Shown: in pieces, positions 32,966 to 42,130 of the stretch
Numbering within the stretch: the stretch's first letter is position 1
Layout: each line of letters opens with the position of its first letter
Assembly (NCBI RefSeq): GCF_000936425.1
Contig: NZ_AVFK01000034.1
Coordinates: 1-64,000 of the forward strand
Source: Skermanella aerolata KACC 11604
GTDB taxonomy: Bacteria > Pseudomonadota > Alphaproteobacteria > Azospirillales > Azospirillaceae
Direction: 5' to 3'
DNA length: 64,000 bases
Notes under the pieces: model-generated
Seen by the model: the letters and a program-made list of their open reading frames with translations, nothing else
What the model was told of the DNA's origin: nothing
The model's database searches: none
Translations under genes and position numbers: made by a program

Positions 32966-34470
32966 GTCAGGTTGTTCTGGCGCGCCGCCGCAATCCAGGG
33001 ATCAAGGGCGTCAACCTCCTGCTGGCGGATCATGGCGGCGAAGGCCCGGACCAGGGTCACCGCTTCGGTGATCGCCGGCGCGGCGGTGATCAGCGTCGCC
33101 ACCAGGCCGCGTTCTGCCTCATCGAGTTTGGCCTGATCCGCCAGAACCAGCCGGGTGGCTTGTCGGCTGGTCGGCACCGGAACAGCCGGAAAGCGCAAGG
33201 CGGCCGAGCCGGGAGCGCGATCACGGCGTTGCCGGGTTGCCCACAGGCGAACGGCGCCCGACTTGCCGGTAAAACCCTGATCGCACAGCTCTCGCCACAA
33301 CTGAGCGGCGTTGTGACATCCTTCCCTCCAGCGTCGCTCCAGGTACTCCCGGTAGCGATCGATCAACTTCGGACGTGGCGGTTTACGCCAAGTCGGAGCA
33401 TGTCCTGCCCGCAGCCAGCGCTTCACGGTCTTGTGACCCAGGCCAAGTTCGCGGGCAATGCGCTTGAGCGGCATTCCAGCCTGCCGCAGACGGGCGACCT
33501 CGTCATAGCGGGCTTGGCGGTCATCGAACCGGTCGCGGGCACGGTCCTCGGCTCTCGACCCCGGTTCCGGCCGGGATACCAGGGAAGGTGTCGGCGCTGT
33601 CGCCTGGATCGCCTTGCGGATCTCTTGATGGTGACGGTCGAATACCGGCTTGAGGGCGTCGGAGGCGTTGCACAGCAGATGAAAACGATCGGCGACCTGG
33701 ATTGCCTCGGGAGCGCCCTGGCGAATGCCGTCGGCAAAGGCGCCCGCCCGGTCGCGGGCGACGATTTCGGCACCGGGATGCTCTTTGAGCCATGTCGCCA
33801 ATGTTTCGCCCTGCCGGTCGGGCAGCAGGTCGATCGCGCATCTGCGTTCGAGATCGCAGAGGATCGTGCCGTAATGCTGGCCACGACGGAAGGCGAAGTC
33901 ATCGACGCCGAGCACCCGCGGCGCTTCGGCGGGCTTCAGGACGATCGCCCGGATCAGGCGCAGCACGGTGTCGGGGCTGAGCGGCATTGCCAGCCGGCGG
34001 GACAGGCGGGAGCCACCTTCACCGCCCAGCGCCAGGCCGAGGTCCTGTTGCGTCTCGCGCAGGCGAAGGGTGCGGCGGGCCATCGGCACGGTGACCTCCG
34101 GCAACCGCTCGGCGAAAACCCGCCTCGGACAAGCGTCATTGACGCAGCGGAAGCGGCGGACGCGCAGGTGCAGTTCGACCCGACGGCCCTGCCACGGCAG
34201 ATCCGCCAGCCGGCGACCATAGCTGCTGTGCCGGCGGACAGAGGGATAGTCGCACAAAGGGCACGTCGCCGAAGGACTGGTTGAATGCGTCTCGAGGACG
34301 AGATGATCGTCGGCAGGTCGCAGACGATCGACCGCCAGGTTCGGCGGCAGCAGGCAGAATTCGGTGCTGTACAAGGATAAAGATCACGTTGGAAGCGAAG
34401 CCACCTCCTGAATATAATCACTCAGTCTCTACCCGCCATCCGTGTGCATCGAAAACGCGGGAGAACCCAG
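32960..34470 (-). mobile_element. truncated ISL3-family element
   Basis: The upstream end lies near 34468: reading the minus strand from there gives GGGTTCTCCCGCGTTTTC, similar to the end of the first ISL3 element. The other end is missing: the transposase stops matching its family near 32965-32985. The element is inserted in or fused with the IS21 transposase remnant on one side and a broken gene on the other. Confidence 0.75.
32965..34374 (-). pseudogene. ISL3-family transposase lacking its C-terminus
   Basis: Starts MYSTEFCLLPPNLAVDRLRP, with the zinc-finger-like CPLCDYPSVRRHSSYGRR and RFRCVNDACPRRVFAE, the DDE start PRVLGVDDFAFRRGQHYGTI, second D in VARDRAGAFADGIRQ and the HTH KRIARELGLGHKTVKRWLRA. 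It is intact in frame up to about codon 470 (ALDPWIAAARQNN). It then reads into unrelated DNA, losing the conserved WSNG.EG..NRLK.IKR end that carries the last catalytic residue. The open frame continues to 32482 by chance. Confidence 0.85.
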
Positions 34471-34848
34471 ATTTCCGAAGCCGATTGACACTTCGGTGGC
34501 TCGCCAATGGGCAACCCGGCGCTGAAGAGATCGCAGAAGATGATCGGGGAATTGACCGGGATGAAGTCGCTGAAGTTCCTCAAGCAAGGTCGTAGCCTGA
34601 ATACCTGGAACTTGACGGAGCAGCGGCAGCAGATCCTGATGCCAGACCTCTTCGAAGGGATCGCGGCGCGTTCGGTATTGGCGAGGTGAAGCCCGCGCCT
34701 GACTGGGCACGATCGGAGACTCATCGATCCGCCGAGCCGTGCGCTCGCTGAAACCGGCCTGCGCGGCCGATGTCGCCTGGGTCTCGCCTTCTTTGCGTGA
34801 TGACATGTATCGCCTGAACTGCCGGTCGTTGATGTGTTTGGCTGGCAT
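34429..34848 (-). pseudogene. istA: IS21-family IstA N-terminal fragment
   Basis: MPAKHINDRQFRRYMSSRKE, AAQAGFSERTARRIDESPIV and LLEELQRLHPGQFPDHLLRS then LQRRVAHWRA are the HTH and following segments of IstA-type transposases. Similarity ends after HWRA at about 34497; the last 20 codons come from the junction and ISL3 end. The catalytic domain and istB are absent. The start codon lies in a 50-bp palindrome. Confidence 0.85.
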
Positions 34849-34947
34849 CAGCCTCTCTCCCGCGATCGCGAGAGAGAGGCTGATGCCAGCACCGAAAACC
34901 GGCCATCACAATCGTCGTCAGGCGGCCATCCTAATTGTCGTTACACA
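34495..34947 (-). mobile_element. IS21-family remnant
   Basis: On the minus strand the terminus at 34947 reads TGTGTAACGACAATTAGGAT, matching the solo IS21 end in the NERD gene. It is followed by a repeated GGCCATCCTAATTGTCG-like internal repeat (plus-strand 34902-34940) and istA. Truncated downstream by the ISL3 element. Confidence 0.75.
34841..34890. promoter_or_regulatory. palindrome over the istA start codon
   Basis: GCTGGCATCAGCCTCTCTC is the inverse of GAGAGAGGCTGATGCCAGC 12 bases later, with CGCGATCGCG between. In the mRNA the hairpin would sequester the istA start and its ribosome binding site, a common way for IS elements to block translation from read-through transcripts. Confidence 0.6.
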
Positions 34948-34949
34948 GC

Positions 34950-37840
34950 TGGTATCTCGATAACCGGCATCGGCCTGTCCCCCATCCCCGTCCTCGGCAT
35001 GGCTTCACGCTGGCGCCTATCGGGCCGGACGTCAAGGCCGCATGCGACAAGCGGGCACCGGCCGGCATAACGCATTTTTGGGACGATCCTTCGCGTCCCA
35101 ACACGGCTAGTACTGGGTTTTTTCAGGTGCCGTTCCGGTGTCGCCCGGCGGCAGGTCCGCCCGGTCAGGCCGCTTGCCACCCGGTCTGGCCGCGTTTCGG
35201 GGTGAAAATCCTTCTCCAGTTTCGCCTGACCGGGCGCCGAGCCCCTGCCCCTTCGAAGGAAGGCCCCGCTCGGGCCGGTTAGTCTTGCCGTCCGGTCCCA
35301 TGTTCGGCCGATCCCTGCCGGGGGTGTCGCTCCCCTGCCCTCATGTCCGGCCGATCCGCCGTCCTGCCCGGACCTGCCCGCCTCATGGCGCGGTCCGTCA
35401 TATCTTTTTCAGGTTGGCCGGTCTGCTGCCCTCGGCATCCTCGACCGGGTCCGGTCAGGCGTCCCCTGGGGCGTTAATTTTTCCTCGGACTGAGGGGATC
35501 GATCTGTATTCGCCCGATACAGGTCTATTGTACCCATTACCCTTACGCAGAAAGTGCCATAAGGGAAAACGTCAATTCAGCCAGATTCAATGTTGTATTG
35601 GATGCCAGTTTGGCGAGGGGTAAACGCCTTTCCGGGCCCCGAAATGCGCCGCGTCCCAGGATTTTCATGAAATCCGGCTGTATTCGGCGACGTTGGAGCC
35701 GGCCAAGGATCCGCATAACGTGGACAATCCCCAAACAGAGCTCCGCTCATCCCCCGCCCCCAAGCGGCAAATCCGCCCCATCCCCGCGTTATCTCCGTCC
35801 CGATCAGCTGTCCCCAGCCCGCAGCCAAGCCGTTCATCCCAGGCGGTCGATCGAAGTTCCCCTGCCCCACCGTACACAGCCGCGAAAAATGTTATACAGC
35901 ATTTTGACACGCCCTTTCGAGACCAGGTCCAGCCACCAGCACCAGGGCCCAGCCGCTTCATTCCCCGAGCCATTCACGGAGCCAGTCCCCAGGCCATTCC
36001 CCAGCAACCAGGCCGAACCGATGTCGGGGGGAGGTGAAACCGAGCCCGACACGGAGCCTGTCGCGTAAGGATACCCGGTCAATCCGCCATCCTACCACAG
36101 GACAGGCCGTTCCATCACGGAGACCATCCCCGCCGGCAGATCAGCCGACCTTCCCAGGAGCCTATCAGGACCCGATGTGGATAGTCTCCCGCCCTGCCCT
36201 GCCGCCCTGCCCTTCCAGGCCCGTAGAACCGCTCCAGAACGGCCAATCCGGCCACTCCCCGGCGACACCTGGGCGCCCGGCCCATCCTGGCGGCCATTCA
36301 TCACCTCGAAGGCCTGTCGATCACTCGTCCCGTACAGATCGGAACATGCCGGAACATCCGTCCGAACGCCACATTACAGCAAATTAACAAGCGATATCAT
36401 CGCGTTTGAAATGGTAACTCACCATGAGCTATCACGGAAATTCATTACTTATCATAAGTTATCCGTGCATATCGGCGCTTATGGTGATTCGCCATGGTTT
36501 AAGGGGCACGCCGACACCTTCGAAAGCCGTGCCGTTGCTGGGATCGCGGACGCGATCCCAGGCCAGGTTCATCCCCGCAGGTTGGAGCAAGGCGGCATTC
36601 CGCCATGCCGGTCCGCCTTCCAGCCAGGTTTCCCCGTTCCAGGGCGCCGATCCGCCGAAACCCAGTGGCCATGGGGGTTTGGGGTATTCTTGTGCTTTCC
36701 TGGAATATCATGGAATAAGATGGAATTTCATGTATACATAAAATAGCCAAGCCCTTGCAATCGCTCGATGTCATGCCGGGCTGGATGGACCGGCTCTGGA
36801 TCGTGCCGGATGAACTCGTCGGGGGCACGGATTGTCCCGGTACGTCCTTCGGCTTAACGTTCGGGCATCCTTCGGCTTAACATGGACACCGCGCTGTTTG
36901 ATCGGCCATGGTCGTCGCGGATCATCGGGCCGGCGAAGGGAAGTGGTTCATCCCGGGGTTGGAGTGGATCGGTCTGATGAGGGAGCGGGTGGTCCGCTTC
37001 AGGGTACAGGGATCGGCTGGTGTTGGGGTCGGACTGGCAAGGGATGGGGAGCGGCTGGGCAAAGGGTTTGGGCAGATAATACCACTTGGGACGCGGCTGA
37101 TAACGCTCTTGGGCGGCCTGTCAGAACCGGCTTTTGATTGACCCTGTTATGGGGACGCAAGCTTTTTATGGTGTCATCGGACCTGTCCGGAAACCGGCCG
37201 AACCGTTATCAAACCACGGCGATCGTCGGCAAAACCAGCGCTTTTTCGCTTCACCGACCCCGCCCGGCGGAGCCTTCGACGGGCTGGTCGGCGCACAATT
37301 CATGAGGAACCGCCCGAAGTTTTTCTGTAAATCGCCCCCTGCCCCACCCGCTCCGCTCCTGTTCCGCTCCCGGTTCCTGGCGGAACCTACTGGTGGCGCT
37401 ATTCGGGACGCCTTTGCCACGGATCAGGGCCACTTCCGTGGGCGCGACATCTTCGGAATGCCTCACCTGGAGACATCAGCCACTCACCCGGTGACCATAG
37501 TTAGTGAAGATATCTCATTAAGTTTTATAGTGAGATACCACAGGGCCGAGATACAGGGTCCCGACAACGCTTGGTGTCGTCCCTGGCGCTGATCCTGCCC
37601 GCGTTTGGCGTTGGATTGGCGGTGATCCCGGACGGATCTGCCATGCCTGACCACCATAATTCCCTGCGAGACGTCTCTTGGATACATGTGGACGATTGAT
37701 CATGAAGAGTTGAATGACGGTGAAACCAATTCGACAGGCATCTTTCCTGTTGCGCGCGCGATCGTCCTTGAGGCACCTTCGCCGGCCAGGGCGGCGTCCC
37801 CGGGCGGGTCGTCGAAACGCATCCTCGATCCGACGGGAGA
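34950..37840. other. gene-poor, C-rich region upstream of parA
   Basis: No ORF here has family-like composition or a good start, although many overlapping frames exist. From about 35.1 to 36.35 kb the plus strand is strikingly C-rich with repeated CCCCTGCCC (35242, 35332, 35859, 36205) and one more at 37335. At about 36.85 the tandem CATCCTTCGGCTTAAC and then a G-rich tract (36.9-37.1 kb) follow. Short AT-rich palindromic pieces occur near 36.4 and 37.5 kb. This may be an origin of transfer or replication, or a segregation landmark; nothing proves it. Confidence 0.4.
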
Positions 37841-37846
37841 TCCTTC

Positions 37847-38572
37847 ATGACGTTCGTGACAACCTACGCTTCCAGCAAGGGCGGTGCCGGCAAGACGACA
37901 ACCCTGCTCGCGACCTGCACCGAGCTGCGGGCGCGCGGCCTGACCACGCTGCTGATCGACGCCGATCCGAACCGCCACCTGGCGGAATGGTCCAAACTGC
38001 GCGGCGACGCCGGCGTCGAGGTGATCGACGGTGTCACAGAGGCGAACATCCGGCAGGAGATCAAGGGCAACGCCGATCGTTTCGACCACGTCCTGGTCGA
38101 TCTCGCGGGCTTCAACAACATGAGCATGGTCTATGCGTTCAGCGTGTCGGACCTCGTGATCATCCCTGCCCTGCGCTCGCGCTGGGACATCAAGGAGACC
38201 ATCAGGACGCACAGGAACGTGCTCGACAGCATGGCCGAGATGCGGCACCAGCCCGAGGTAAGAATCATCCTGACACGCGGCAAGCAGGCGATCCGCTCGC
38301 GCGTCTCCAAGCATGCCGAGACCCAACTGACCAGCCGGGAGCTTCCGATGTTCCGCACCGAGCTGTTCGACTGGGCGCTGCTCGAGGAGCTGAGCTACTC
38401 GGGTCACGGGCCGATCGAGAACCAGCCGGACGGCAACGCGGCGGGCAATGTCCGGGCCGTCGTGTCGGAGATGATCGCCATCCTGGAAGGACTGACGCTG
38501 AACCCGAGCGTTCCGCGCAAGGCGGCGCCGGCCCGGGACGGCACGGTCAAGCGTCTCAAGGCGAAGGCCTGA
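37847..38572 (+). CDS. parA: ParA/MinD-family partition ATPase
   Basis: 241 residues, the size of small plasmid ParA/VirC1-type ATPases without an N-terminal HTH. The deviant Walker A SKGGAGKTT is at 10-18 (K11 and K16), the switch LIDADPN at 36-42, and VLVDLAGFNN at about 84-93 stands for Walker B. Such proteins bind DNA as ATP dimers and move plasmids along the nucleoid with a centromere-binding partner, probably the product of 39613. The intervening 1 kb is repeat-rich. The ATG at 37847 has GGAG upstream. No operator obvious. Confidence 0.9.
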   Translation: MTFVTTYASSKGGAGKTTTLLATCTELRARGLTTLLIDADPNRHLAEWSKLRGDAGVEVIDGVTEANIRQEIKGNADRFDHVLVDLAGFNNMSMVYAFSVSDLVIIPALRSRWDIKETIRTHRNVLDSMAEMRHQPEVRIILTRGKQAIRSRVSKHAETQLTSRELPMFRTELFDWALLEELSYSGHGPIENQPDGNAAGNVRAVVSEMIAILEGLTLNPSVPRKAAPARDGTVKRLKAKA

Positions 38573-38679
38573 GACCGAACCTTCGAAAAGGCGGGGCAGG
38601 GGTTCGGCGCCTTGCGGCGCCTCACCCGCGTCCAGCCTGCGGGTTTGATCGGTACCGGTCGGTCCATTATGGTGAGGTG

Positions 38680-39560
38680 GTTTCACGACGATATATAGTG
38701 AAGATATTTATGGAAGTTATGCATCGAAGCGTTCCAGGGAAGCTGTTCGTCTTCATCAGGCATCTCCGCGATCCCGTGCCATGACATGACGGCGCGACAA
38801 CTCCACCACGGATATCCAACCTGGATCGACAGGAGTTCTGATGGCCTGGTCTATCTCGCTGGCTTCGCCGGTTTAGGCGGTGCCAGTGTTCGAGGAAATC
38901 TCAGACACGACACTTCATGATCACTCTTCACTGGGATGCTTCATGAGGATACTCGGACAGGTCGCGGCGAGACAATCTCGGCTGTGTCGGAGCCTGCGTG
39001 TCTGCTCCGCAGACCGTGAAGACTCCAAGACATATATCTTGCTCACATGTCTTCACCACGATGTGAAACCTGGTCGGTACCGGTCCATGCCGCCTGGATT
39101 ACCGACAGCTCCGGCGCGGACGATGTTCGCCAATGCTTGTTCATCACCTGTCTTCGACAGGTATCTTCATCATGTCACCGAGAGGAGCATCTCCACCTTA
39201 GCCTGGTCATGACCCACCGCCGGCCGGCACCACGCGTCGGACGTTCCGCTTCGGGACCGAGAGGGCAAGGGTGGGGCAGGGCGGAGATACCAGGAACCGG
39301 TCAGTCGCTCGATAGGTCGGAACCTCTTCACCACATCTCTCCACCATCCAGCTTCATCACGATACATCACCACGACGCCGCCGTAAGTTCTATCAGGCAT
39401 CGCGGCGGTCCGGCGCCGGCATCAAGCCGCACCCTTCCCGGCACCGTCCGGCACCCTCTCGCGACGGGGCTGACATATCTTCCACACGAAGCGTCATGAT
39501 GTGGCCAAGGCATGACACTTGTAGAGATATCTTAAACATCCCTGTGCTACAGCATTGACA
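38680..39560. repeat. candidate centromere: TCTTCA(C/T)CA-type repeats
   Basis: Between parA and the RHH gene there is no convincing gene. Instead there are scattered copies of TGTCTTCACC, ATCTTCATCA, CTTCACCAC and TTCATCACGATACATCACC, plus inverse forms (GTGAAGATATTTATGG at 38698, GTGAAGACTCCAAGACAT at 39016 facing ATGTCTTCAC at 39046). Many short repeats in both orientations beside parA and a small DNA-binding gene is the usual layout of a parS/centromere. Confidence 0.5.
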
Positions 39561-39612
39561 GGCACGTCTCACGGCTGCTTGATGCGGCACGCACGGAACA
39601 GGAGCTTCAGGA

Positions 39613-39987
39613 ATGGCAAAGACCGATCAGCGCGCACCTCTCGCGAACTTCGATGACGAGGACGAGCGGAAGCTGCAGCGTTTCGGCAGGGAGCGCGACA
39701 TGATCCCCGTCGGCACGCCCCAGCCGTCGGCCGTTCAGCCGAGCGCGCCGCCGCCCGCACAGGCGACGCCGGCCCCAGCCTTCCAGGCGCCGTTCACGCC
39801 GCCGTCATATCCGCGGCCCGCCAAGACCCGCAGCTGGCAGAGCGTCTTTCCGGAATACCTTCTCGACGAGCTGGCGGAGCGCGCCGCGGCGCAGAAGACG
39901 ACACAGAAGGTCATCGTCATGCAGGCCCTGCGGCTGCTCGGCTGCCGCGTCGAGGACATCGACATGCAGGACCTGCGCAAGCGTTAA
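39613..39987 (+). CDS. ribbon-helix-helix-like partner of ParA, 124 aa
   Basis: The N-terminal two thirds are charged and Pro/Ala-rich (disordered), as in the ParG/ParB-like adaptors whose tails stimulate ParA. The last 50 residues (SVFPEYLLDELAERAAAQKT then TQKVIVMQALRLLGCRVEDI) have the strand-helix-helix pattern of RHH DNA-binding domains ('P.YLLDEL..RA......V..AL...G'). It lies downstream of parA in the same direction and next to the repeat region, so it is the likely centromere-binding protein. The name is inferred. Confidence 0.65.
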   Translation: MAKTDQRAPLANFDDEDERKLQRFGRERDMIPVGTPQPSAVQPSAPPPAQATPAPAFQAPFTPPSYPRPAKTRSWQSVFPEYLLDELAERAAAQKTTQKVIVMQALRLLGCRVEDIDMQDLRKR

Positions 39988-40136
39988 TCCTGGAGCAAGG
40001 CAGAGCAGGGTGGGGTGCTGATCACCAGCCCCGTTCGGCTCCGTTTCTCCAATCCCGTCCGGCATGGTAGGGTGGAACGGAGAGGACCCTGGAGCGGCCG
40101 AGCCCATTCGGGACGGTGATGGGTGGGGATGCTGGA

Positions 40137-40940
40137 ATGAACACGGGATCACCTACGCGCTACTACGAGCGCTACGAGATAGAGGACGTGGTGCCGCCGG
40201 AGTCGCCGATCGAGAAGCGGATGTACGATCTGCTGGCGACCGACATCGTCCCTTACGCGAAGTCGGTCTTCGGCGCTGCGGACGGTTGGCTCGACGCTGC
40301 CAGGATGATCGAGGACGACGCGGCACTCCTGTCCCGGCGACGAGTCGTGATATTCCCGCAAACGAAGGTGGGCGACTATCGCGCCGATTTCCTGGTCGCG
40401 GTGACGGATCGCCACTTCGATCGATCCGACGCGTTCGACGATTTCGATCTTTTCTTCATCGAGTGCGACGGCGCCGAGCATCACGGCGGGACGAACATGC
40501 GGGGCGTATCCGGTGATACCGACATCGAAGCCTATGTCGAGATGATCAGAAAGGACCGCAAACGCGACAAGCACATCAAGTCGCTGACCGGCCTGGACAT
40601 CCTGCGTTTCGGGGGAGCGGAGATCAACTTCTCCAGCCGGCACGTCAGAGCCGTGCTCGAGGCATATATCGAGGCCCACCTGGCTCACAGGCTGGTCTGC
40701 CGGATGCGCCTCGACAAGCTCACGGACCAAGGCTATGGGCGCGACGAGATCCAGAATTGCCTGCCCGACAAACTCGACGAGATCTCCCGCGTCATCGCCT
40801 TCGCCCGCGACATGGCGTCGATGCCGGTCCTGCGCAACTCGATCGCGACCGAGAAGACGAACTCGGGCGGCATGGCGACGCTCCTGAAGCTGGTCGATGA
40901 GATGCGCCGCGCGATCGAGAAACGGCGCGACGATCCTTGA
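40137..40940 (+). CDS. PD-(D/E)XK/Vsr-like nuclease-fold protein, 267 aa
   Basis: Residues 22-160 follow the DUF559/Vsr-like plan: SPIEKRMYDLL (E26), QTKVGDYRADFLVAV (D84), FFIECDGAEHH (E109, D111), then RKDRKRDKHIKSL and LDILRFGGAEI, the usual strand after the active site. A helical C-terminal domain of about 100 residues follows. It may nick or cleave DNA; sitting between the partition and replication genes it could act in plasmid transfer, resolution or defence, which is inference. Start at 40137 preferred (purine-rich GGTGGGGAT upstream); 40116 is possible. Confidence 0.65.
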   Translation: MNTGSPTRYYERYEIEDVVPPESPIEKRMYDLLATDIVPYAKSVFGAADGWLDAARMIEDDAALLSRRRVVIFPQTKVGDYRADFLVAVTDRHFDRSDAFDDFDLFFIECDGAEHHGGTNMRGVSGDTDIEAYVEMIRKDRKRDKHIKSLTGLDILRFGGAEINFSSRHVRAVLEAYIEAHLAHRLVCRMRLDKLTDQGYGRDEIQNCLPDKLDEISRVIAFARDMASMPVLRNSIATEKTNSGGMATLLKLVDEMRRAIEKRRDDP

Positions 40941-40943
40941 TCT

Positions 40944-41005
40944 GGGGCAGGGGAGCGCAGGGGAGAGAAGGGTAGGGAAGGGCACAACTAACGTCAGTGC
41001 AGGGG
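40944..41005 (+). repeat. G-rich tract with GGGGCAGGGG motifs
   Basis: Directly after the nuclease gene: GGGGCAGGGG (40944), GCAGGGG (40958), then GGG runs separated by one to four bases (to about 40981) and GCAGGGGAG near 41000. The spacing would allow a G-quadruplex. It also belongs to the polarised motif set described in the findings. Confidence 0.5.
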
Positions 41006-41213
41006 AGATCCGCTGACGATTGGCCATTCATCGTCGCGCGTCGAGGGGGCGGGGTCATGCCCTTCAACCCCGCCCCCTCTGTGCTCGTACTCGCGGTATG
41101 TCGGAGCTTTGCGGTCACTCCATCGCCATCCAGGAGACAGGCTCAGGATGCCGCCGGTGGATCCGGGTGTTGGCGGACAAGGGGACCGAGCCAGGTGGAC
41201 GGGCTCCCGCAAA

Positions 41214-42029
41214 AGGTAGCCGTAGTTCCGCTGATGTCGAGCCAAGCCATTGTTCCATCTCGATAATGCATCACGAAACACCCATGGCAGCGGAACTACG
41301 GCTACCTCAGCGTTGCCAGAGGTAGCCGTAGTTCCGTTCGTTGGCAAAACCTCTTCGTGGCCGGGAAACGGTCCGCCGCAATCTCTCAACGTATTGATAT
41401 TGCTCAGCTTTATAGCGCATATGTGGTTTGCAAAGAGGTTTTGCCGACCTTTCCAGCGCGGCGAAAGCGGCAGGGCTTTCATCCTTTAGGGCATGACCCG
41501 TACCATGGTTCAAGTCCGGTAAATAAAGCTTACGTCCTTGTTTTGACTGGAAATTCCAATCCAATGCCCGACATCGGCCGAATGGGGCGCCGTTACACCC
41601 GTCCGTATCCGCGCAATCGGCCGAGGGTGCGGAATGTGGGAAAAACCTCTCCGCGACGGGGACATCGTCCATAACCCCCTGTTCTAAATGAAAAAATCCA
41701 AGCCACCGCGCCGCTCCGCCCAAGGTCGCGAGAGACTGTCCATCGGCGATGTGGGTAAAACCTCTTCCATGCCTGTCCATCGCCCCGCAAATCAGGTCCA
41801 ACTCACTGAAAATACTACATATTTCTCCATCCCACGATGCTGAAAAGAGGTTTTGCCCACATAAAAAAACCGGCCTGACACACATATCGGGACTCGGCGG
41901 ATTCACTGGTTGATTCGCGTCCGGGGAAGAAGCCTTCCAACCTATCGAGAAGAGGTTTTACCAACGTTCTGCCCGGTTTGAAGAGGTTTTGCCCACAAAA
42001 ACACCCCTCCCTAAGAGGTTTTGCCCACG
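41214..42029 (+). other. replication origin with two families of iterons
   Basis: Family 1: AGGTAGCCGTAGTTCCG at 41214 and 41320, and its inverse at 41290. Family 2: (A)AGAGGTTTTGCCCAC at about 41434, 41844, 41950, 41981 and 42012, with inverse or partial forms (GGCAAAACCTCTT near 41344, GGGAAAAACCTCT near 41641, GGGTAAAACCTCTT near 41755). Several copies are followed by A/T-rich DNA. The array ends 100 bases before repA. This is the classical arrangement for Rep binding, origin opening and copy control, including inverse copies that may serve autoregulation. Confidence 0.85.
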
Positions 42030-42130
42030 TCCGAGCGGTTTATTGGCCCTTTTAGCGGAAAGTTCTTCACAACTGGCTTCTTTACCATGAACATCCCGCA
42101 ACCGGAATTGACGATGCGGGGGAGTTATTC

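Noticed and set aside
35138-36750. Several 100-190-codon ORFs in the C-rich region
   Set aside because: Pro/Ser/Arg-rich translations typical of C-rich non-coding DNA, no ribosome binding sites, mutually overlapping frames.
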